Assembly: GCF_000006565.2 (NCBI RefSeq)
Contig: NC_031480.1
Location: 3,755,529 to 3,819,528, forward strand
Direction of reading: 5' to 3'
Source of the DNA: Toxoplasma gondii ME49
Lineage: Eukaryota > Apicomplexa > Conoidasida > Eucoccidiorida > Sarcocystidae
Length of the DNA stretch: 64,000 nt
Both the position numbers and the translations under genes were made by a program. Positions 1 through 11,557 of this stretch are shown piece after piece (position 1 is the first letter of the stretch; each line of letters starts with the position of its first letter). Below the pieces are notes generated by a model that saw only the letters and a program-made list of their open reading frames with translations, was not told where the DNA came from and ran no database searches.

Positions 1-147
1 CAGTTGCGTCTAGGGCCGTTCCGACTTCCGGCTTCCGCGAGAAGAAAAGTGCCGTTGCTCGCTCCTCATAATTTATTGGTAACCACTCCTGCCTTCTCCG
101 GTCCCGGCCTCAGATGCTTCAGTGCCCGAGACGTGGAAAGCAGCGAA

Positions 148-3100
148 ATGAAGGTCAAAACCTCTGTCGCTGAAGAGGCTTTTGCAGTGAAACTTTCGCA
201 GCCAAGACCGAACACGGCGATGCCGAGCTTCCTTCCCGCTGCAGACTCCTCGGTAATCAGACAGGGGAAGAGAGCCCGGGAGGAAAGGAGAAGGAGGACA
301 ACGCATGTTTACGAGCTGGGAGAAAAAACGTCAAGTAAACGCGTGACGACTTTTCGTTTGCGTTTACGTACAGCTAATAACGTCTGTGAAATTCCGTGTA
401 TCTGTGTAACACACAGGATGTCTGAAGTATAGCGGAAGCGATCAGAGGACGAATCACGGGAGGAAAAGGAAAGCCAAACAACGGAGGAACACGAACAGAA
501 AACGTTTCCTCTAGCGGTTTTCGGGGGTAAACGAGATTCTTGCTACAGAAGGCCGCTTTCTAGGTCTCCGTTCCTGCAGTTTGGTGTACCCCGTTTTCGA
601 TCCCCATGTAGCTTTATTCGACAGGTCCCTCGTTCTGCGTCCAAATCTTGTGGCTGCAGACGCAGAACAGTAGCCGCAGTTCCAGATCTGAGCACCAGCC
701 TGATTATCTTGCCATTTCACGTTTGCGTCCAGGATTTAGGTACTCTTGTTACCTCTCTTTTTTGCATGTCTCTGTGTGCAGAACGACGAACGCGAATCTT
801 CTTCGCCCTCTCACCCAAGACCCTCTGCCGGCTCGACGGCGGCGAGTGTCGAGTCGCCGTTGCTGCCTCGAAAGGCGCTTGGGCGCCAGGTGTCTTGCGA
901 GCCTCGACAAAAGGCGGAAGTTTGTTTTCGTTCTGTCGATGTGCCCGACGTGGCTCGTTCAACTCTTCCTTTGATGGGAGAGGAAGGGGAAGGACTGAAA
1001 TGCGGATCGACAGACGGCGCAGGTGACGAGGGGGACGAGGAGAAAGGACGTGCAAGGATGAGAGGGTCTCTCGAAGACGAAGGTGAAAGCAAGGAGAATG
1101 CGCAAGGGGAAGAAGAAGACAGTCGAGCGGCACAGGAAGCTAGGGAAGCAGAAGCAGACATGCTACGCTGGGAGAACGGGGTTCTGAGGAAGCGTTTGGA
1201 GCGTCTTGTCGCCTACGTGGAACTCCTTCGAGTCGACTTGGACGCGTCAAGAAAAACACGCGTAGGAATGAAAGAGCGACAAGAACGCAGCAACGGTCGC
1301 AGGCAACTCAACTCCAACTCTTATCGTTGTCTTAAGCAGTCCGGCAGAGGCCTTCTGGCTCTCCGGAGAACCAGAATGACTGGTGATGTGCTGCGCTATC
1401 TTCTCTGATGACACGCAATCGTACAATTCGGTACATGCACGTACTTCGAGTAGAGTCGTAACTGATCCACCTGTTAAAAGCTTTGAAGGAAACACTAGCA
1501 CAAAAGCTGTAATAAATGCGGTAGATCTAGTCTACAACATATAGTTCCAACTCGCGCAAGTTACGCTTTGTCCTATTGTGAAAACGCGCCAGGACGACAG
1601 CACAGCGTCCTCCTTCGGGCAAGAGTAGCAGCTGAGCAAGACGACACTTGTGCATGTTTGAGATTTCCTTGGGCAGCTGCTGTCTCTCTCTGTGACTGTC
1701 ATTGGTAAAAATGCAAGATAAAATGTAAAACAAAGAATCGCTTTAATGTTACGTCAGACACGCAGTATCCTCCAAGTAGCCAAAATACCGCATATGGTAT
1801 TGGAGAAAGAAGAGGAGAGTTCGCCCCACCAGGAAATCTGGATTATCAAGAGCCGCCCGCTGTCGCCCGGAGATCTCTCGAATCTGTGAGAGGCCCTTTC
1901 CGATCGACACTTCCCCTATGAACTCCCTGTGCAGACTCCTTGGCTACACCCCGTGTATCGATGCAGATCCGACTTGCCGTTCGCTTCCTCGCATGCTGTG
2001 AACCGGTGCCTTTGGAAGTTGTGCTCGCGTGCTGTCCTTTGTTCCTCTTCACAGAAGCCAACGAACGCCTCCTCGGAGAATCCCCAGGCCTCGACGTTTC
2101 CGAAGTCTTATGGCAACGCCCGTCACAGTTTCTCTGCTTCTGCTCCCCTCAACAAGTCGAAGTGTGCCCTAACCATGCTCACCTCTTCGCCCCATTCGCC
2201 TTCCGCTCTTCTCTCTGCTCGCGACGTTGAGACGCGTTTCCCCGACGCAGAAGAGCCAAGCCTTTCGCTGAACGACGACGAGTTTTCGCCTTCCTCGCTC
2301 TTTTCTCTCCTCGTCGACCCTCCCGTGACGAAGGCTGCCTCGAGGGCTTCCAAGGCCTCATTGGCGCTGGCGAGGACTGAAGCAGACCGCGCAGCTGGCG
2401 GCTGCACGCACAGCGAGAAGCAGTGGCTCGACACAACGCAGAAAACAGACGGGGAAAAGCAACACACCTATCTGACGGCCTACAGACAGGCCGTAGGTGA
2501 AGAAGCGGAACTCGACAGTCTCCAAACGAGACCAACAGGTGACAGTGGGGAAGGCAACGCAGAAACCGGAGCAGAAGGAGAAGAAGAAGAGGAGCAGGTG
2601 CCGGAAAAGAGAGAAGACAGTGAATTCGGGGCGGTCATTGGAGAGGAAGGCAGCGACGCAGACCTCGAGGCTTTGCTCAAGAGGAACGAAGAAAACCTCA
2701 AGGTGAGGCGCAAGCAGATACAGCGGACACGCGGTTATCCATGTTAGACGCGGTTTTAAACAAGAGGCCCCATCGAGCCTCTCTTGCGTGTGGGCTGTTT
2801 CTTTGTATTGTGAAAACGACACCATTTTTCCAGAAAAACGCAGGTGACGCATCCTACCGTCGCCTTTCTCTCGAAATATCGCTCTCCTGGCCCTGAACGA
2901 ACCTCCCGCCTTCTGCCCTGAGCTGACATTCACTCGTGTGTCTCACCATCCTAGCTGACTTTGAACAACTGGCTTGACGCTCGATTTCTCGCCTGCTGGG
3001 CTGGCGGCTTGCATGCCTCACTCGTATCGAACAGGATGCGACGCAGGTTCCCAGATTGCCCTCTCTGGCACTCTTTGTTGCATCAATACGCGGTGGTCTA

Positions 3101-4580
3101 TTAGTTCTATCTCTGCGACACTCACCGCCTTAGCTGTGCTGCGACAACGCGGCAAAACGTGGATCAGGTGGAGAGGAACCTCTAAGAACCAAGCCATTAG
3201 TCGAAAAGTTCTTTCCATTCCTCGCCCTCGCGTCCTTGTGGCTGGTGTCTGATTCCGCGTTTTTTCCTCTTGCCGCGCACCTCCGTTCGTTGCCGTCATT
3301 CCCGCCGAATCTCGAACGTCTGGAGGCAGAAAGAGTGTCTCTCTGTGTCTTCGAGTTGACACAACCAGTTCTGGGTCGCGGATCCTTTGTCACTGCATGT
3401 TCTCGGGCCTGGCTCTCACTGACGACCAGCGCGCTTGCACGATGCCTGCAGCGAGGCTCTCGCCCCTGCCGTCGTCGCTCCGACAAAAGGCCTGCCTGCC
3501 TGCCACATTTTCTGTCTTTTGAAGTTGCGCAGAAGAAGGCATCTCGTGCATCTCTTGCCCCTTTCTCAGAGCACATGTTGCTGGCAAAGTCTCCAGTTTT
3601 CTATTACTCCTCGCTTTTTCCAATGCTCTGCCTGCGTGTCCTAGGCTCTGCGCCGGGATCTGCGGGAGACGGAAGAGATGCTTTCGCGCCCTGCCTCTGC
3701 CACTTCCTCAACTCCTCTTCGGTTTCATCCGGAGTTCTCGTTTTCTTCTCCGTCGACTGTTCTCGACGACGATCCTCCACGTCAACCACCGGCGTCCTCT
3801 CAACGTCCGCCTCCTCTTCCTCGCCCAGCAACGAAGCAGAGTGCAACGAAATCCATCAAACTCGACAAAGGTGCCTCTCCCTCGCCATTTGCTTCTCGCT
3901 CACTTCACTCCACTAACTCTTCGAACTCTTGTCTCTCTTCTCAGTCTTCTCGAACGAGTCTTTCTCCGCTTACTTCTTTCGCCTGTCCTCAATCAACGCG
4001 GCCTCCGACCAAGAGTCAGAGTGCCGAGGCCGCCACAAGGGCGGCCCTCTCAATGCGCCTCGCGAGACGATTTGGGCCACCCGCCACTGCCGGAGAGAAG
4101 AAAGGAGGTAAGAAGGAAGAGAAGAAGGCGACGACCGCACTCCTTTCTTCTCGGTTGGCGAGTTCCCTTCCTTCGGCTGGGGATCGCGGGCAAAAAAGCA
4201 GTTGCTTGCTCGTTTCTGAGAATCCCCTGCCGCGACCGAAGAGCCCACAAAGAAGGACGAAGGCGTCGCCTGCTCCAACTGTCACCGACCGGATGAGGGA
4301 GAGGTCCTCGGGCAAAGAGTTGCCAAGAAGAGAGAGCGAAGAGTCAAGACCCTCAGCAGGTTCCTTCTCTCGTCAACCACCGGGCCTCCAAGGTGACACG
4401 AACGCCTTGAAGCAGAAGCAGAGAGTGTACCCCCCTTTGCCAGCCGACGCCTTACCTCCTCCTCACTCTCTGGCCTCTCTGCTCTCAAAGAGGTTCGTGA
4501 CCGAACCCGCAGCCCAACGCGAAAGCGGAACTCCCTGCAGTCCTTCACAGAGGATTGACCAGCCCGCAGACGCACGGTGA
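148..4580 (+). CDS. Unrecognised coiled-coil / low-complexity protein, multi-exon
   Basis: I do not recognise this protein. The proposed exons are 148-252 (tentative first exon), 782-1261, 2055-2702 and 3645-4580, giving about 722 residues. Each junction has GT and AG ends (gtaatc, gtagga and gtgagg donors; acceptors after tgtgcag, ttcacag and tgtcctag), and all three introns fall between codons, which supports the model. Exon 2 holds an acidic stretch followed by a Leu/Arg heptad-like segment (around ENGVLRKRLERLVAYVELLR), probably a coiled coil. Exon 3 is Ser-rich, then very acidic (a run of Glu near residue 320), and the exon 3/4 joint again looks helical (NEENLK joined to ALRRDLRETEEM). 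Exon 4 is Ser/Pro/Arg-rich and probably disordered. The start codon is the weakest part: the ATG at 148 joins in phase, but upstream exons outside the window are possible. The stop at 4578-4580 is clear. Confidence 0.55.
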
Positions 4581-5405
4581 AAAGAGAAAAGCTGTGCACC
4601 GCGCAGGTGGGAACGACGAGGAAAAGCAAGAAAGAGTGAACTCAACCACCCGAAATGGACTGTCTGTGCACTCGAAAGAGCTTCTCAAGATTCTCGCGTC
4701 GGCACACGGCTTCAGAGAACCCTGCCGTTGCAACACTGGAACGCATGTGAGTTGGACACTTCGAGGAGAAGGAAATCTCAGAGGCAACGAAAGAGAGGAA
4801 CAGATGGGCCTGCAGTCCTGCAGCCAGGTGAGGCTTTCTGAACGAGAACATGCGCATCGACCTGAACGAGGACGAGAGAGAAAGTGAAAGCGCGTTTGAG
4901 GGGTATACCGTGAGACGCGGAGGAGGAGGCGCGTGGCGGTCACTGTGGCCATGTTTAAAGACCTCGGTCCCCGCCGCTGTCTTCGCTTGAGTCTCCGTTC
5001 TTGTTGTCCTCGAAAGGTCTCTGGTCACGCTTTCCCCTACTTGTGAGTTTCGCTCTTGAAACGCGCTCCATTTCCACAGCGGCTCCTGCATGCGCTTCTC
5101 TTCCTCTAGGGCGCGCCAGAAGAGTTGAACTCCTGTCTCAAACCTCGAAAAGCAGCCTTTTCTGGGCATATTTGCAGTCTTGAATTATAAACAAGATGAA
5201 ATCTCCATTCAACCACTCAACTGTTGCTGCTCTCCGTCTGCCTTCTTGTTCGCTTTCCTCTCCGAATTCTTCGTTTCACGCAAGTGCAATCAACCTCGGT
5301 TCGGCTATACACCTCCGGAAGTCACATTACCTATAATTACATCAGAAAATTAGAACGACGTATGTATGGATATGTGTACAAGTCTACTCTACACATGTGT
5401 ATAAT

Positions 5406-5407
<2 letters not shown>

Positions 5408-5442
<35 letters not shown>

Positions 5443-5493
5443 AGGGATATATATATATATATATTTTAGGGATATATATATATATATATATAT
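5408..5493. repeat. (TA)n microsatellite interrupted by two TTTAGGG heptamers
   Basis: Three runs of alternating T and A are separated by two copies of a TTTAGGG-containing spacer, at 5440-5446 and 5465-5471, exactly 25 bases apart. TTTAGGG is the plant/apicomplexan type of telomere repeat unit, but here it occurs only as single units. Confidence 0.9.
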
Positions 5494-5832
5494 GCCTTGG
5501 AAGTACGTGAAAAAGCGTGGCTCTTCGCGGGTTTGGCAGGCCGAAGCGTGAAAGAAGTCTTCTCTTCAGAAATCGAGTCGCACAACATTCCAAGTTTCCG
5601 TGTTTCTCGATCGACCAACGGACTCATGCCTCAGCAGAGGAGGCTGTCCGTTCTCGCCAGCGCTACGTCGCAGGAAAATCCACTGCGAGCCTAGGCCAGA
5701 TTTCTCCATATATATACGTATATACATATATTTATTTGTAGATATCTATACATGGGAAAATGTATAAGTACTGTGGCAGCATCTGCATTTATGAATATTG
5801 CCTTGATATGGAGAGAGAACGTACAAACACAC

Positions 5833-5854
5833 ATATATATATATATATATATAT
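5833..5854. repeat. (TA)n microsatellite
   Basis: A pure run of eleven AT dinucleotides in the convergent intergenic stretch. A shorter imperfect TA-rich patch lies at about 5708-5732. Confidence 0.9.
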
Positions 5855-6431
5855 GGCTACCATGTTTCCTCAGTAGAAGTTTGGGGGCCTGTTTCTGAGA
5901 GGTCTTCGAAAGAGCACGGACAAGCGGCAGTAGCTGCGTTGTGCATGGTTATGGCTCTTTGCCTTGACACATAGGTGGAGCGAAACACTGAGATCGATGA
6001 ACAGATGGAGAGCTCCTGGAGAACGGAAAATATAGAGATGCGAGCAGTTATAAATACTTCGAGGCAGTTTACGGATACTGAGTGGAAGGTCTCAGTGCCA
6101 TAAAGAAGCCTCTCCGAAGAGGTTCTCAGCCTGCACTGAATCAGTGAAGCGTCGAGTCTATTGTGAGGGCAAAGAGAAAAAACGAAAGCAAGAGCTGCAG
6201 CTTCGCCCACCGGGATGGGGCCACCGCGAGTGGCGAAGTAGCTCAAGAACCAGACACATCAAGTTAAAAAGCCAATTTCTCGCAACTGTAATTAGCGTCG
6301 CGGAGAAACGGCGCGCATCTGCTTCGTTTCCTCTCACCCGCAAAACTCGTAGAGTGTCCCAGGAGGGCCTGCGATTCCCCACGTCCATCGACGACTTAAG
6401 AACTGTTCCCACGAATAGAAATAATGCGTGT

Positions 6432-6458
6432 AATATATATATATATATATGTATATAT
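6432..6458. repeat. (TA)n microsatellite
   Basis: A run of AT dinucleotides with one G interruption, about 430 bases from the 3' end of the PHF5A coding sequence. Confidence 0.9.
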
Positions 6459-6886
6459 GCGCGATGGTAACAGAGGAAACAAGGCAAGCATATACACATT
6501 TCGTTCAGATAGTAGAGAGGTGCAGCAAAAGATATTTAAGTGAAAACTCCGTATGTATGCATGTGTCTGCAGCTGTAAAGGGGTCAGCGAAGAATGGAGT
6601 TCTGTCGAACTTTGCTCGAGAGCACACAAAAGCACTTTCCCTCGGAGCGTTCATTTCACAGATCAAGGAGAGGGGAGACAGGGCCCCGTGTGACGGAAGG
6701 ACAGGGGAGAGAAGAAGAAAACGAAAAAACGATTTCAAGATTGAAGACGAAAAAGGTGCCCCGTCAGGCGTGGGGAAACGACAGAAAGCATTCTCAGGTG
6801 CCCGTGTGCTGCGCGGGACACTTGCACATTTCCTCGTTTTGTAACCAGAGCAGGAGCCTGTCGCCTTCTCGTCAGGAAGGAGACAC

Positions 6887-8900
6887 CTAGGACCCTCGCT
6901 TGAATCCGTACTTCTTCCTCTCGTAGAAGAGATCTGTTTTCGCGCTTCCCAGGTTGACGATTTTCGGGCATCCGTCGCGCTGCAGAAAACAGAAGTAGGA
7001 ACAGAGAAGCGCGAAAACCATGCACGGGGACGAGAGCGTCGACGCGTCGCTGCTCAGACCGAAACGGAGGCGCCGCGCAAAAAAAGGACAGTCGGGGCCA
7101 TCTGAGAACCACAGAGCCCATACAACGGAGACCCACACGTTGCAGAATTCCGGAGAAGTCAGCGGCACACAGGAGGAACGGAAACACACGTCTACAAAAG
7201 AAGAGAAGACGCACATCTTTCTCCATCTGGCAGCACTCCTTGCAATAGTACGCGTCGGAAATGCCGGGGCCCCCGCAGATCACACAGCGGCCTTGGTAGC
7301 TGCCGTAGTTACACTCGTCGCAGATTCGCACGAGTGTGTGTGGACGGACGTAGCTGTCACAGATGGGGCATTTGCCGTCGCATTTCTCGCAGAGGCGCCC
7401 AATGGCTGAAACAGACAGAGACAAGAGGCAAACGCATGCACATGCACACCGAGGACAACCTGTCGTCTCCACACGTTCTTATCCCGGCTCAGACAAAACA
7501 CCCAACGGTCAGCGAGCATTCCGAGCTGACTTTGTTCAGGAACGACGAAATGATGAACCGCCACCCAGGTGCCGATTTTCACGCCGATGACGTTTCCTCA
7601 TTTCACCTGATCTACTGTCCACGGCGTCCTTTACGTCTGAAGGACCCCACCAGCTGCCCAGTGCGAGCGAGGTGAAAAAAATTTATACAAATACTTCTTT
7701 TTCAGCTACCTCGTAGAACCAAACGAAGGCGTCGCTCCAGCACGGGTCGAGTGGAGTCCAGAGGCAACCAACCGCAAACAAATACGAGAATCCCCCTCCC
7801 CCACCACACGCACACACACATACTTAAGTGAGCCGAAAGGATGAAGGATCGTGTACACGTTACTGTATTTGGATCAGTTGTGCCAAATAAGTAAGACACG
7901 TGATGCTCCGAGAATGCAAAAAAGAAGGAAAAGGTCTCGCGCTGGATCGGACGAAAGGCGAAGGAACGCATGCACAAACATGCACGACAGCCCAACCCGA
8001 GGGAACCAGCCGGGACAGGGTGTACATACACCCAGGGACGCTAGGTAACTTCCACGTGATTGAAGAGCGGTAAGCATGGTTCCCCGCCTGCGAAGTACGT
8101 ACGCGACAGCATCTGCGAAATGCTTTTATTTTTCGAAGAATCTGCGTCTCTGTTTTCGAAGAGAAGCTACAATAAACCGCGAAAGAAACACTTACCGATG
8201 CCCGGCTGCTTGCGGCACATAATCAAGTCGGGGTCTGCAAATGGCACACGCCCACAGATAGGTACAGAAAAAGAAAAGCAAAGGCACCGATGAAAGATCC
8301 ATTCCTTTCCTGCACTTATCATGAACAGCACCGGCAGAAACTCTAGACGAACGCAGTTGAGTAAACAGTCTCAAATGCGATTCTGTGACGACCCACAGAA
8401 ATCCTTTTGCTTACAATACGACGCGCGTACAGGCATCGACATGTGCTGTCTATCCACATAGCTTGGGCATATGCGCACGAAATACAAATGATGTTTCTGA
8501 ACATGGTGCCACCGTCCACAAGCCGCGCATGCCACTAGGAGAGTCTGCACTCGTCCGCGCATGTACTCTAGCCAATGAAAACGCTGCTACTGACAACCCG
8601 CTCTACGCTTATGGACGCTCGCACCACAAGATGTCGGACCTCACCCAATAGGGACTGAGGCGGGAACTGTGATGCCTCGAGAATTCTACACACGGATTCT
8701 CTCTGTGTTGTTCCTTCCCGTTTGAAGAAGGCAGACTTTCCGCCGTCCCCACCGCGAGACACCGAACCGGAAGACATAGACTGGAAAGAAAAGATCCAGT
8801 TTGCGCCCTCGAAAGAGAAGTTATTCACCGTCAGTTCCTTGCTTCCTCTGTACTTTCTCAGCACCTCAGGGACGTGCATGCATGTAAATACGTACCAATA

Positions 8901-8931
<31 letters not shown>

Positions 8932-9098
8932 GATTGCATATGTGAGATTCTCTACTTGTGCCTCTTCTTGTACACATAGGAGTCTATGAAGGACTCTCAG
9001 TAAACCGGTCTGCACGTAGAAAAAAAGCGAGTCTCTTTCCTGCGAGGCAGGTGCGATGGATTTCAAATCGAGAGACACCTACGATGCTTCGCCGCCAT
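6887..9098 (-). CDS. PHF5A: PHF5A/Rds3, SF3b complex subunit (U2 snRNP)
   Basis: This is a small zinc-knot protein of the SF3b complex that helps U2 snRNP hold the branch site. Four exons in transcript order: 9098-9083 (16 coding bases), 8234-8196 (39 bases), 7405-7215 (191 bases) and 6979-6887 (93 bases, stop TAG). Donors are gtaggt, gtaag and gtgcgt; acceptors are tttgcag, tttcag and ctgcag; all phases agree. The joined protein has 112 residues against about 110 in animals. It starts [19 protein letters not shown], continues with [20 protein letters not shown] and [20 protein letters not shown], and ends with the family's [13 protein letters not shown] block. The repeated CxxC pairs (CEKC, CPIC, CDEC, CVIC, CKEC) are the metal ligands. 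The start is fixed by homology and by the tiny first exon joining in frame. The only ordinary difference from animals is a slightly different Arg/Gly/Ser tail. Confidence 0.96.
8898..8931. repeat. (TA)n microsatellite inside PHF5A intron 1
   Basis: An alternating TA run with one G interruption, lying between the 16-base first coding exon and the 39-base second exon of PHF5A. Confidence 0.9.
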
Positions 9099-10960
9099 GG
9101 TGAGTTGGTGTGGGTCCGGAAGGACTGGTTAGGGAGAACGAAGGAGGAACGAAGAAGGGAGAGAGAGGAAGAATGTGAAGAGAGGAGAGGACGGGAAGAG
9201 GAAAACTTATATCTCCGGCTTCTTCTTAGTGACAGTGGAAGAGAAAGCAGCTCGTGAAGACTTCCGAACTGGACACGACGAAAGAAGACGGCAGAGCGTC
9301 AGTGGGCGGAGGAAACGAAGAATTTCAACAGAAAACTCAGATGATCGAAATACAGCAGACAGGCAAAGACAAGGCAAGCCGCGGAAGAGAGAAGCGGACG
9401 AGGGGAGAGCCGACAAAACTCGTACCGTTGAAGACCGTGTCGAACAGAGACGACAGAGGAACAGGACGAGGAAGGGAGAAACGGAGGGGAGGAATAACGA
9501 AGAGGTACGAGACACTTGCTTCGACAACAGCTGCCAGTGACAGCGCCACAGGCCTTTCAGAAGCAGAAAGTTTGCGGTAAGGAAAGCAAACGGGAGAGAA
9601 CGAGGAGAGAGGCAAAAGATAACAGCCGGATCTGTGTTTAACGGTTCACTCAGACAACCCCTGTGGCACTTGAGACATCGGTAGTCCAGCAGATCGAAAC
9701 TGACGGAGAAACAAAGCAGGGGAGAAATCAGAGAAAGCAGAGAAAAGAGATAGGTAAAGGAACGGGACACAAACGGAAGCGATGTCCTCTCTGAACCGAA
9801 AATCCTGCGTTCCACCAGCACCGAGGTACAGCGGCAAAACCTGGAAAAACCACAATTGTGTGGGCCAGGAGCTTTATCTCTTCGTCCAGGCCAGGGATAA
9901 TCGAAGGGAAGAAGCAGAATGTGGTACGTGAGCTTTTCCCATGTAGTTTCTGTCTCCCCTCGCGATGGCGGGACGGCATTCTGCGATTTGCATTTCCCAG
10001 ATGTGTGAGTGCATGCGCTCTTCTGTGCTTGAGCGGCTTGAGCGGCAGCATCGCGAAACGAAGCACGAGTCGTCGAAGCGCACTCGCTCTCCCTTACTTT
10101 TTTCAAGCGTGTTCTATACAGAGAAGTTTCTCATGCTCCATTTTCCTCGTACGTCCTCTGGACCCAGAACGCGCGGAAGAAATCCGCAACCGCAGCAGAG
10201 GCGTTCGTAATCCCTTGCTGCAACAAACAGGCCAGCCATGGTTCTCGGAGCTGCTCGATTTTCTTTCCTCTGACGTTGCATTCTCTCAAGAAGAGAGTCA
10301 GATGCTCGACGCGCGGAGACTGTCTAGAGAGAGAGCGACGCTGTGCGTGTGTCTCTATAGAAAGTGTGGCTTACCGCCTGCGTCTCTTCTTCCGCGTGAA
10401 GTAGGTCTATGCTTTCTCCGCATCTCTCCCCATTTAAATTTTCAGGATGCCTAAAGATTTGCACGTGCGTGTGTATGCAGAAAGTTGAGACGTGAGTGTC
10501 TCGGAATACAATTTCGGCCTGTGGGTACGTGATCTGCTTGCTAACAAAGGAAACCTGCCGACGCCAGCCACCCTTTTTCTCGAGACCCGGCTGGACCGGA
10601 CTTCATGACAATTTCCTTTTTTCCCCCATTATTCGTCAACGTGACCAATCCACGAGGGAGGGACGGGCCTTTCCATCCTTCTGCTTTCGTGCTGGTGCGT
10701 GATCGTTGATAAAGGACTCTCTCTAGCGTTCCATATTTCTCATGGTTCTCTTTTGCTTGAGGCGGAAACGCCTGTTTCAGGACGAGACAGATCTATAGAG
10801 GGGATTTCTTCTCCTACCGCGCCCGTACCATCCGCTCCGCATTTTCTGTCAATTCGTGCCTGGTTTACGTCTCTCTTCTGGCGCCCGGGTCGGAGGCCTT
10901 GAAGGACTTTTCTTCTGGGTGGTCGAGTTCTTTCTTCCTCTGTTTCTTCTCTCCGCAACC
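9099..10960. other. Divergent intergenic stretch, probable shared promoter region
   Basis: PHF5A is transcribed leftward and the 198-residue gene rightward from this 1.9 kb stretch. No coding sequence could be supported. A 299-codon frame on the minus strand (9207-10106) was considered and rejected. One TGAGACG motif lies at 10486-10492. Confidence 0.45.
10486..10492 (+). promoter_or_regulatory. WGAGACG-type promoter motif (candidate)
   Basis: TGAGACG is present about 470 bases upstream of the ATG at 10961. WGAGACG elements are described in Toxoplasma promoters. A single 7-mer is weak evidence because it also occurs by chance and in coding sequence. Confidence 0.25.
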
Positions 10961-11557
10961 ATGCCGCCTGTCTCCTTCAATTTAGTTCGTGGGGCTCTGT
11001 GTCTCCGCCAGGCTCCCTCACTTTCTCACTCTTTTCTCCGCCCTCTCAGTCTGGCTCCTCATACTCTCTCCACGTCAGCCACCCAGCTTCGTGTCAGTCG
11101 GAGTGTCTTCCCCGTCTCCCCGTCTTCTTCCCCTGCCGCGCTTCCAAGCTCTTTCTCCACCTTTGTCTCCTCTCGCTCTCTCTCCGCGTTCCTGCCTCTT
11201 TCCCCCGCGCCTTCTGTGCTCGCTGTCACTGAGTCTTCCGTCCTTCCTCGCTGCTTCTCCCGTTCCTTCGCCGTGCGCCAGCGCAAGCACCGCGAGAGTT
11301 CTTCCGGGTCGCTGGCGAAACGCGATCCTTCCTCTCCGACGACGCCCGAGCATCACGGTTCCCACCAACAGGCTTTTCCTGCTGGCTCGGAGGGCCTTTC
11401 TCTGGGCTGGCAGTTGTTCGTCGCCTTCGCTTCCTCGATCTTCTTCTACTTCGGCTTCGTAATGGTCATGAGGCTCTTGGGAGGACAGCGCGTTGCTGCG
11501 ATCCACGTGGACCAGTATGGCAGACCCGTTGACCCCAGCACGGGAAGTCCGTATTGA
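10961..11557 (+). CDS. Small probable mitochondrial membrane protein, unrecognised
   Basis: A one-exon frame of 198 residues, starting at the ATG preceded by gcaacc and ending TGA. I do not recognise the family. The first ~100 residues are rich in Ser, Arg, Leu and Pro and almost free of acidic residues, as in a mitochondrial presequence. A probable processing region follows around residues 100-125 (SFAVRQRKHRESS). One hydrophobic helix lies at about residues 148-172 (LFVAFASSIFFYFGFVMVMR). The short hydrophilic tail ends HVDQYGRPVDPSTGSPY. The pattern of presequence, one helix and a short tail resembles accessory subunits of respiratory complexes or ATP synthase, but that is inference from shape only. 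Its divergent neighbour is PHF5A. Confidence 0.7.
   Translation: MPPVSFNLVRGALCLRQAPSLSHSFLRPLSLAPHTLSTSATQLRVSRSVFPVSPSSSPAALPSSFSTFVSSRSLSAFLPLSPAPSVLAVTESSVLPRCFSRSFAVRQRKHRESSSGSLAKRDPSSPTTPEHHGSHQQAFPAGSEGLSLGWQLFVAFASSIFFYFGFVMVMRLLGGQRVAAIHVDQYGRPVDPSTGSPY

Larger units (their letters stand above)
4581..6886. other. Convergent intergenic stretch with TA microsatellites; no gene seen
   Basis: This lies between two genes whose 3' ends face each other, so it should hold both 3' untranslated regions. No reading frame here has a recognisable motif or consistent splice context. It contains several (TA)n blocks, listed separately. Confidence 0.5.

Noticed and set aside
9207..10106. 299-codon minus-strand frame upstream of PHF5A with a CLKCHRG segment after an acceptor-like sequence.
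   Set aside because: The rest of the frame is Ser/Leu/Arg-rich with no family pattern, I found no splice partners that extend a zinc ribbon or cytochrome motif, and it sits in the expected promoter region of two genes.
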